Below are positions 6,328 to 11,554 of a stretch of DNA of 11,554 bases, piece after piece. This DNA is from Avichristensenella sp031550455 (GTDB lineage Bacteria; Bacillota; Clostridia; Christensenellales; Aristaeellaceae), in the NCBI GenBank assembly GCA_031550455.1, contig JAVBOQ010000062.1, positions 1-11,554 of the forward strand. The letters run 5' to 3'. Numbering within the stretch: the first letter of the stretch is position 1; every line of letters begins with the position of its first letter. Made by a program: the position numbers and the translations under genes. Under the pieces are notes generated by a model, which saw nothing but the letters and a program-made list of their open reading frames with translations, searched no databases and had not been told where the DNA came from.

Positions 6328-7724
6328 GGCCGTTTCCTCCCTGATCCGTTCTTTTGAATTTGGTCGTTTAGCTCGTTGACGTTCCCGCAGCCCATCGTCA
6401 GCACCAGGTCGCCGGGCTGCCAGTGCGCGCGCAGATACGCCTCGGCGTCGTCAAACGTCGGCGTGTAATGGACGCTTTTGCCGGTTTTCGCGATCGCGTC
6501 GACGATCATCGTGCTGTGGATGTCGCCCGGGTCGGCCTCGCGCGCGGCGTAAATGTCGGTGACGAGAATCTCGTCCGCGTCGTCGCAGCAATGGATATAG
6601 TCCGCGAACAGCGTTTTGACGCGCGAATAGGTGTGCGGCTGCATCACGGCCCAGAGGCGGTTGTGCGGCTGCTTTTTGGCGACCGACAGCGCGCCGCGCA
6701 TCTCGGTCGGGTTGTGGCCGTAGTCGTGGTACAAAAGGACGCCGTCGACGTCGCCGGTGTGCTCGAACCTGCGGTGTACGCCGCGAAAAGCGCCGAGCGC
6801 GGCCGCGGCCTTTCGCGTGTCCGCGCCGGCCGCATGCGCCGCCGCGAGTGCCGCCAGCGCGTTCATCGCGTTAAAATCCCCGGCGACTTTCAGCGACACA
6901 TCGGCCACGGGCTTGCCCTGAAAGACCGCCGAAAACGACGCGCAGCCCGTTTCGTTGTATTGAAGACCGACGGGCCGCCAGTCGTTTTCGGCCCCGACCC
7001 CGAACGTTTCGACGCGGCAGACGGCGCCTTCGGCCGCCGCCCGCGCCCGCGCGTCGTCGCCATGGACGATCGCGACGCCGTCCGGTGGCACTAGGCGGAT
7101 AAATCTGCGAAACGCTTCGATGATGTGCGCGATGTCGCCGAAAAAGTCCAGATGATCCGCCTCGACGTTCAGCACGACCGCGACCGTCGGGCGCATCTCG
7201 AGAAAGCTGTTGTGGAATTCGCACGCCTCCGCGACGAATACGTCCGGCGCGCCGGCCCGCGTGCCGCCGCCGATGAAGTCAAAGCTGCCGCCGATATGCA
7301 CCGACGGATCCAGCCCTGCCTCGACGAGCGCTTGCGCGAGCATCGCCGAGCAGGTTGTCTTGCCGTGCGTGCCGGACACGCCGACCGCCTGCCTGTGGCC
7401 GCGCATCAACTGGCCGAGCAGCGTCGAACGTTCGATTTCCGGAATGCCGAGCCGCTTCGCCTCGGCGCGTTCCGCGTTGTCGGGCGCGATCGCCGCGGAA
7501 AAGACGATCAGATCCGCGCCGCGCACGTTCTCGGCGCGGTGGCCGACCGTCACCGGCACACCGGACGCCCGCACCGCCTCGAGCAGGTACGACGCGTAGT
7601 TGTCGGAGCCGGTCACAAGGCATCCGCGCCGTGCGAGCAACCCGGCAAGCCCGGACATGGAGCTGCCGCCGATGCCGATCATGTGCACGCGCTTGCCGGT
7701 GTAATCATCAATTTGCGGGATCAA
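6324..7724 (-). CDS. murC: UDP-N-acetylmuramate--L-alanine ligase
   Basis: This 466-residue cytoplasmic enzyme adds L-alanine to UDP-MurNAc using ATP, the first amino-acid step of peptidoglycan precursor synthesis. The N-terminal UDP-binding motif GIGGSSMSGLA is at 17-27, the ATP loop GTHGKTT at 118-124, the catalytic Glu at 166 in EACEFHNSFL, NVEADHLDFF at 186-195, and GVHRRFE at 315-321. The C-terminal domain has HDYGHNPTE at 333-341 and QPHTYSR. Most MurC proteins read D-D-Y-x-H-H-P-T-E here, so His338 is replaced by Asn and the leading Asp by His. The central Asp334 and His337 are kept. The start is TTG at 7724, with GGGAGG (minus strand, 7732-7737) 7 bases before it; the nearby upstream ATG is in a frame that stops at once. 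Length is normal. Its nearness to purR matches clostridial gene order, though here the two genes diverge. Confidence 0.95.
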   Translation of the reverse strand: MIPQIDDYTGKRVHMIGIGGSSMSGLAGLLARRGCLVTGSDNYASYLLEAVRASGVPVTVGHRAENVRGADLIVFSAAIAPDNAERAEAKRLGIPEIERSTLLGQLMRGHRQAVGVSGTHGKTTCSAMLAQALVEAGLDPSVHIGGSFDFIGGGTRAGAPDVFVAEACEFHNSFLEMRPTVAVVLNVEADHLDFFGDIAHIIEAFRRFIRLVPPDGVAIVHGDDARARAAAEGAVCRVETFGVGAENDWRPVGLQYNETGCASFSAVFQGKPVADVSLKVAGDFNAMNALAALAAAHAAGADTRKAAAALGAFRGVHRRFEHTGDVDGVLLYHDYGHNPTEMRGALSVAKKQPHNRLWAVMQPHTYSRVKTLFADYIHCCDDADEILVTDIYAAREADPGDIHSTMIVDAIAKTGKSVHYTPTFDDAEAYLRAHWQPGDLVLTMGCGNVNELNDQIQKNGSGRKRP

Positions 7725-7755
7725 TTGGCCGCCTCCCGTTTCATTCGTTGCGGTT

Positions 7756-7785
7756 ATTATACGCTTTGTGCGCCTGAAGAATCAA
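7756..7785 (-). promoter_or_regulatory. Promoter for murC and the downstream binding-protein gene
   Basis: On the minus strand, TTGATT (7780-7785) and a perfect TATAAT (7756-7761) are 18 bases apart. The -10 box is 31 bases from the TTG start, leaving room for a short leader with the GGGAGG site. Confidence 0.75.
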
Positions 7786-7857
7786 CCGTTTCCGAAAAAA
7801 CCCGGCGTGATTGCGTACGATCGTTCGTTGGGACTGGATTTTTTTTGGGATTTCATA

Positions 7858-7863
7858 TACAAT
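7858..7863 (+). promoter_or_regulatory. Possible -10 box of the purR-glmU-pth-mfd operon
   Basis: CATATACAATAAG offers TACAAT (7858-7863) or the overlapping TATACA as a -10 element, 26 bases before the purR ribosome site. The -35 region at ordinary spacing is poor (TGGATT at 7835-7840), and a run of eight T lies in the spacer. The transcript direction requires a promoter somewhere in 7725-7888, and this is the best candidate I see. Confidence 0.4.
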
Positions 7864-7901
7864 AAGCTGATTCCGTTCGATTCTTTGAGGAGGGAACAGC
7901 C

Positions 7902-8714
7902 GTGGATCGCGTACGCCGAACCGAAAGGCTTGCCGCCATGACGCGCATCCTGACAAGCGAGCCAAACCGCTCCTTTCCGCTGTCGCGGTTCTGCGACGCG
8001 TTCGGCGCGGCGAAGTCGACGGTCAGCGAGGATCTGGACATCATCCGCGCCGCGATGGAGACATACGACCTCGGGCTGCTGGAAACGCTGCCGGGCGCGG
8101 CGGGCGGCGTCCGCTTCCGCGAGCGTGTGCCGCGCGCGGCGGGCCGCGCGGCTGTCGCGGCGCTTTGCGACAGGCTGTCCGCGCCGGGCCATGTGCTGCC
8201 GGGCGGGCTTCTGTTCCTGGCGGACATCATCGCGGACCCTTCGATCATCAACGGCATGGGCGCGATTCTGGCGTCCGAGTATTATCAGGCAGAACCCGAT
8301 ATCGTGCTGACGATGGAAACGCAGGGCATTCCGCTCGCAATGGCGACCGCGACCGCGCTGCATGTGCCGGTCGTCATCGCGCGGCGCAGCGGCAAGGCAT
8401 ACGAAGGCCCCGCCGTGCATATCAACTATCTTGCGGGTTCGCAATTTAAGACGATGTCGCTGGCCAGAAGGCTTGTGCAGCCGGGGCAGCGCGCGCTGCT
8501 GGTCGATGACGTGCTCAGAAGCGGCGGCACCGCGACCGGCATGTTCGACCTGATGCGCGAGTTCGGCGCGGTCGTCGTCGGCATGGCGGTGCTGATGGGC
8601 GTCGAGGACGCGTGCGGACGGTTCCCCGACATCAAGCCGCTGGTCGTGCTCGAATCGGCTGACCGTGCTGCCGACATCGCGAAATTGCGCCCCGGCGATT
8701 GGTTGAATTCGTGA
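7902..8714 (+). CDS. purR: Pur operon repressor of the Bacillus type
   Basis: This 270-residue repressor of purine genes senses PRPP. It has an N-terminal winged helix-turn-helix (about residues 1-75: RRTERLAAMTRILTSEPN, then LSRFCDAFGAAKSTVSEDLDII) and a phosphoribosyltransferase-like domain. The latter contains the PRPP-binding motif VDDVLRSGGTATG starting at residue 201, preceded by GSQFKTMSLARRLVQPGQ. Both parts match B. subtilis PurR in order and length (about 270-285 residues). The start is GTG at 7902 with GGAGGG (7889-7894) 7 bases before it. It is the first gene of a plus-strand cluster with glmU, pth and mfd and diverges from murC across 177 bases. In many Firmicutes spoVG lies directly downstream; here only 46 bases separate purR from glmU. 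Confidence 0.95.
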   Translation: MDRVRRTERLAAMTRILTSEPNRSFPLSRFCDAFGAAKSTVSEDLDIIRAAMETYDLGLLETLPGAAGGVRFRERVPRAAGRAAVAALCDRLSAPGHVLPGGLLFLADIIADPSIINGMGAILASEYYQAEPDIVLTMETQGIPLAMATATALHVPVVIARRSGKAYEGPAVHINYLAGSQFKTMSLARRLVQPGQRALLVDDVLRSGGTATGMFDLMREFGAVVVGMAVLMGVEDACGRFPDIKPLVVLESADRAADIAKLRPGDWLNS

Positions 8715-8723
8715 AAATATTCC

Positions 8724-8742
8724 ATACTACCGACGGGAGTAT
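8724..8742 (+). repeat. Small hairpin in the purR-glmU gap
   Basis: ATACT (8724-8728) pairs with AGTAT (8738-8742), with two inner C-G pairs after one mismatch and a 3-base loop. No T-run follows, so it is not a terminator. It lies just before the glmU ribosome site (AAAGGA, 8748-8753) and could modulate translation. The significance is uncertain. Confidence 0.35.
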
Positions 8743-8760
8743 AACCGAAAGGATGGCATC

Positions 8761-9822
8761 ATGAGACATATCGCGTGGATCATCACCGCGGGGAGCGATT
8801 CCGGCGCGCGTTTTGCCGCGCCATTTTTGCTGCCCGCGGTGCGTTTTGCGGCCGCCGCCTGCTGCGCGGAGGTTCGCGAAGGCACGGAAAAGGAACTTGA
8901 TTCGGTCCGCGACGCGATCGACGAGGACACCGCGCTGCTCGTGTTGGACGCCGCGATGCCGCTGATCACGGCGGACGACTGCCGCGCGCTTTTTGAGGCG
9001 GTGGAGGACGGCGCGGCGCGCGCCGTGGCGCTGGACGCGGAGGGCGACTATCCGCGCTGCGAATGCCAAAGAGGCCGCAAGGAGCGCGAGGTCGAGCTGT
9101 CCGAAGACGCGCTGTTCGCGGTTGAAACGCCGTACGATCTTGTGTCCGCGCTCAAAACGCTGCGCCAGCGCAGGAACGAGGCGCTGATGGACGCGGGCGT
9201 CATCCTGATCGACCCGAAGCGGACATACATCGACCCGGACGTGAAAATCGGCCCGGGTACGGTCGTTTACCCGAACAACACGCTGACCGGCGGCACGGTC
9301 GTCGGCGTGCGCTGCACGCTGCTGCCCGGCAACCGCATCCACGCGTCGACCGTCGGAAACGACGCCACCGTCGAAAATTCGGTGCTGACCGAGTGCGCCG
9401 TCGGCGACAAGACGACCGTCGGCCCGTTCGCGTACCTCCGGCCCGGCGCGAAGGTCGGTGCGAACTGCCGCATCGGCGATTTTGTGGAGATCAAGAATTC
9501 GAACGTCTCGGACGGCGCGAAGATATCGCACCTGACGTATGTCGGCGACGGCGACGTGGGCCGCGACGTCAACTTAGGCTGCGGCGTCGTGTTCACGAAT
9601 TACGACGGCAAGCACAAGCAGCGGTCGGCCGTCGCGGACGGCGCGTTTGTCGGCTGCAACGTCAACCTGGTCGCGCCGGTGCGCGTCGGCAAAAACGCGT
9701 ATGTCGCGGCGGGCACGACGGTGACGTCGGACGTGCCGGACGGCGCGCTGGCGATCGGCCGCGCGCGGCAGGAGAACAAGCCGGGCTGGGTGGCCAAACG
9801 AAGGACGGAAGGCAAGTTATAA
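8761..9822 (+). CDS. glmU: GlmU-type protein with intact acetyltransferase and degenerate uridyltransferase domain
   Basis: Normal GlmU (about 450-460 residues) acetylates glucosamine-1-phosphate and then uridylates it to UDP-GlcNAc. This protein has 353 residues. From about residue 146 a left-handed beta-helix acetyltransferase domain is complete: DPKRTYIDPDVKIGPGTVVYP, VGPFAYLRPGA, FVEIKNS, HLTYVGD with the catalytic-type His257, TNYDGKHK, FVGCNVNLVAPV and ALAIGRARQ. The first 145 or so residues are far shorter than the usual 230-250-residue uridyltransferase part. The nucleotide loop LAAGxGTRM is replaced by ITAGSDSGARFA, the metal-binding GDVPL appears as AAMPL (residues 64-68), and the closing V-N-D/N motif reads VETP (residues 121-124). 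Only the acetyl-transfer step is therefore expected. The ATG has AAAGGA 7 bases upstream. No frameshift is visible; the reading frame is clean. Confidence 0.9.
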   Translation: MRHIAWIITAGSDSGARFAAPFLLPAVRFAAAACCAEVREGTEKELDSVRDAIDEDTALLVLDAAMPLITADDCRALFEAVEDGAARAVALDAEGDYPRCECQRGRKEREVELSEDALFAVETPYDLVSALKTLRQRRNEALMDAGVILIDPKRTYIDPDVKIGPGTVVYPNNTLTGGTVVGVRCTLLPGNRIHASTVGNDATVENSVLTECAVGDKTTVGPFAYLRPGAKVGANCRIGDFVEIKNSNVSDGAKISHLTYVGDGDVGRDVNLGCGVVFTNYDGKHKQRSAVADGAFVGCNVNLVAPVRVGKNAYVAAGTTVTSDVPDGALAIGRARQENKPGWVAKRRTEGKL

Positions 9823-9829
9823 ACGACAT

Positions 9830-10420
9830 ATGGAATTGTTTCTGATCGTGGGGCTGGGCAACCCGGGCGAAAAGTACGCGCGCACGCGCCACAACGCCGG
9901 GTTTGACACGGTCGAGATCCTGGCCGCGAAGATCGGCGCGAAGCTTGTCAAGCGCAAATCGCGCGCCGTCGTCGCGGAGTGCGACTGGCAGGGCAAACGG
10001 ATTGTCCTCGCGCAGCCGCAGACGTACATGAACTTAAGCGGCGAGAGCGTCGTTCCGCTGGTTTCCTGGTACAAGCCCGCGCCGGATCATCTGGTGCTGG
10101 TCTATGACGACGTCGACCTGCCGCCCGGGACGGTTCGCGTCCGGGCTTCCGGTTCGCCCGGCACGCACAACGGCATGCGCTCGGTGATCGGGCTGCTGGG
10201 CCGCGAGGACTTTCCGCGCGTGCGCATCGGCATCGGGCCGCCGCCGCCGGGCTGGGACATGGCGGACTACGTCGTCGGCCATTATCCGGGCGCGGAGGCG
10301 CGCAAGGCCGCGTTCGACAGCTACACCGCCGCTGCGGACGCCGTGCTGACGCTCGTCACCGACGGCGTCGAGGCCGCGATGCGCAAATTCAACATCAAAC
10401 CGGTCCGGGAGGAAGCGTGA
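9830..10420 (+). CDS. pth: Peptidyl-tRNA hydrolase
   Basis: This 196-residue cytoplasmic enzyme frees tRNA from peptidyl-tRNA that drops off ribosomes. Every key residue of the bacterial Pth family is visible: GLGNPG with Asn11, TRHNAGF with the catalytic His21, QTYMNLSG with Asn68, VYDDVDLPPG with Asp94, and THNGMRS with His113 and Asn114. RVRIGIGPPPPGWDMADYVVG follows as expected. The usual loop SAGGHNG reads GSPGTHNG. Length is typical (about 185-200). The ATG at 9830 begins 7 bases after the glmU stop; the nearest purine-rich site (GGAAGG, 9807-9812) is rather far upstream, so translation probably depends on coupling to glmU. Firmicutes usually have prs between glmU and pth; it is absent here. 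Confidence 0.96.
   Translation: MELFLIVGLGNPGEKYARTRHNAGFDTVEILAAKIGAKLVKRKSRAVVAECDWQGKRIVLAQPQTYMNLSGESVVPLVSWYKPAPDHLVLVYDDVDLPPGTVRVRASGSPGTHNGMRSVIGLLGREDFPRVRIGIGPPPPGWDMADYVVGHYPGAEARKAAFDSYTAAADAVLTLVTDGVEAAMRKFNIKPVREEA
10407..10412 (+). promoter_or_regulatory. Ribosome binding site fixing the mfd GTG start
   Basis: GGGAGG ends 4 bases before the GTG at 10417, inside the last codons of pth. Together with the GTGA overlap it supports that start and translational coupling. Confidence 0.7.
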
Positions 10421-11554
10421 GGGATTTCTTTTTCGCGCCGCTCGCGGGCTGCGCGCCGTATCAGGAACTCAGGCAGGCCGCGAAGGCCGGAAGGCTCGTC
10501 ACCGCGTTCGGCATGGCCGACGCGCAAAAGGCGCATCTGGCCGCCGCGCTTTGCCGCGACCTGAACAGGCCGCTGCTGTTCGTCACGTCAAACGAAGGGC
10601 AGGCCGCGCGCTGTTTCGACGACCTGACGCAGTTTTTGGGCGGCGGCGTGTACCTGCTGACTTCGCGGGAGGTCGCGCTGTACCACGCGGCCGCGACCAG
10701 CCGCGACATCGTCAACCGCCGCGTTGAGACGCTGCACCGGGCTGCCTCGGGCGAGGCGCGCGCGGTCGTCGCGTCGGTCGAGTCGCTGCAACACCGGCTG
10801 ATGCCGAAGGCCGGGTTCATGTCGCTGATTCAAAAACTGGAGGTCGGCAAGACGGCCGACCCGCAGGCGGTCGCGCGCGCGCTGTCCCGCGCCGGGTACG
10901 GGCGTGTCGACCGCGTCGACGCGAAGGGCCAGTTCGCGCTGCGCGGCGGCATTCTCGACGTGTTCCCGCCGGACGCGCCGGGCGCGCTGCGCGTGGAGTG
11001 GTTCGACGACGAGGTGGACTCGATCCGCTTCTTCGAGACGTCGACGCAGCGCTCGCGCGAGAACCTCAAAAGCTGCGTGCTGCCGCCCGCCGAGGAGCTG
11101 CTTGTTTCGGACGACGAACAGGCGGATTTTGCCGCGAACAGCCTGCTGCGCGCGCTGGACGAAGCGCTGACGAGGCGCGGGCACACGGTTTCGGCGGTTT
11201 CGGACGATGACGATCTCTGGGACGAACTGCCCGCGCTCGACGAGGTGAGCGGCGGCGCGCGGCTTGAACTGCGGCCCGGTTCCGGCGACGACAAGCTGGC
11301 CTCGCGGATTCACCGCCACATCGACGCCCTGCGCGCGGGCGGGACGTTCCCGAACATGGAAGCGTTCGTCCATCTGCTGTACCGGGACACCGAAACGGTC
11401 GTCGACTGGCTCGCCGACCCGCTCATCGTTCTCGACGAGCCTGATAAGCTGCAAAACGCGTGCGAAAACCGGCAGCTTGCGTTCACCGAGGCGTTCAAGG
11501 GCGCGCTGGAGCGCGGCGAGGCGCTACCCGCCCAGGCTGCGCTGCTGCTGCGCG
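10417..11554 (+). CDS. mfd: Transcription-repair coupling factor Mfd (5' part)
   Basis: The frame opens at GTG 10417 and runs without a stop to the window end, giving about 379 N-terminal residues of a protein that normally has about 1,150. Mfd removes RNA polymerase stalled at DNA lesions and recruits UvrA. The visible part is the UvrB-like N-terminal module: an opening FFFAPL, VVASVESLQHRLMP (about residues 117-130), GYGRVDRVDAKGQFALRGGILDVFPP (about 161-186) and VEWFDDEVDSIRFFETSTQRS (about 193-213). These are hallmark segments shared with UvrB and Mfd. The length after this module and the pth neighbour favour Mfd over UvrB. The helicase and RNA-polymerase-interacting domains lie beyond the window. 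The start overlaps the pth stop in a GTGA. Confidence 0.95.
   Translation, partial: MRDFFFAPLAGCAPYQELRQAAKAGRLVTAFGMADAQKAHLAAALCRDLNRPLLFVTSNEGQAARCFDDLTQFLGGGVYLLTSREVALYHAAATSRDIVNRRVETLHRAASGEARAVVASVESLQHRLMPKAGFMSLIQKLEVGKTADPQAVARALSRAGYGRVDRVDAKGQFALRGGILDVFPPDAPGALRVEWFDDEVDSIRFFETSTQRSRENLKSCVLPPAEELLVSDDEQADFAANSLLRALDEALTRRGHTVSAVSDDDDLWDELPALDEVSGGARLELRPGSGDDKLASRIHRHIDALRAGGTFPNMEAFVHLLYRDTETVVDWLADPLIVLDEPDKLQNACENRQLAFTEAFKGALERGEALPAQAALLLR

Noticed and set aside
4705..6357. Long plus-strand open frame of about 550 codons antisense to the binding-protein gene
   Set aside because: It is rich in Arg, Val, His and Ala with no recognisable motif, lacks a ribosome site, starts inside a promoter and terminator region, and mirrors a gene with a clear family match. 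It arises from the GC-rich codon pattern of the minus-strand gene.
7839..7846. Run of eight T as a terminator tail
   Set aside because: No convincing hairpin precedes it on the plus strand; only a short palindrome, ACGATCGT at 7817-7824. No gene ends there. It is more likely AT-rich promoter sequence.
7817..7921. Possible PurR boxes: GTTCG cores at 7823-7827 and 7875-7879 and CCGAAC at 7916-7921
   Set aside because: The flanks match the known PurBox poorly, and the spacing and orientation do not fit the inverted pair seen in B. subtilis. One core lies inside the coding sequence. CG-rich words of this kind are frequent here.
10588..11454. Minus-strand open frame opposite mfd
   Set aside because: The plus-strand frame encodes clear Mfd segments and is open to the window end; the minus frame is Arg/Ala/Val rich without any domain.

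Overview
The window looks like a chromosomal segment of a GC-rich member of the Bacillota, most likely a clostridial lineage. The evidence is the strong Shine-Dalgarno sites (GGAGG type), vegetative promoters of the TTGACA/TATAAT kind, a Bacillus-type PurR, LplB/YtcP-type sugar permeases without their own ATPase, and the purR-glmU-pth-mfd gene order known from Firmicutes. A Christensenellales-like uncultured lineage is plausible, but that is a guess.

Region 1 (1-2544, plus strand) is a carbohydrate ABC importer: the 3' end of a solute-binding protein gene, a GC-rich stem-loop, then two permease genes. No ATPase gene is present, as is usual for this subfamily, which shares an ATPase encoded elsewhere. 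Region 2 (2545-2711) is a 164-bp MITE-like inverted repeat that fills the gap between convergent genes and touches the stop codon of the regulator. Region 3 (2711-4706, minus strand) is a two-gene operon: a TIM-barrel sugar-phosphate isomerase/epimerase-like gene, then a GntR/LacI chimeric (AraR-like) regulator. It has a near-consensus promoter with one palindrome inside the spacer and a second just upstream. Together regions 1 and 3 look like an uptake, catabolism and regulation locus for an unidentified carbohydrate.

Region 4 (4738-7785, minus strand) is an operon of murC and a second, differently built solute-binding protein gene. The two overlap in a GTGA stop/start and end in an intrinsic terminator. 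Region 5 (7889-11554, plus strand, divergent from murC) is purR, glmU, pth and the 5' part of mfd. This is a shortened version of the Firmicutes housekeeping cluster: spoVG, prs and the small genes often found there are absent. GlmU is unusual because its uridyltransferase half is shrunken and lacks the expected active-site motifs, while its acetyltransferase half is intact.

The most interesting items are the degenerate GlmU, the translational coupling of murC to a sugar-binding protein, the MITE-like hairpin at the convergent junction, and the paired operator-like palindromes. I see no CRISPR array, rRNA, tRNA or phage gene, and no clearly undescribed multi-gene system.
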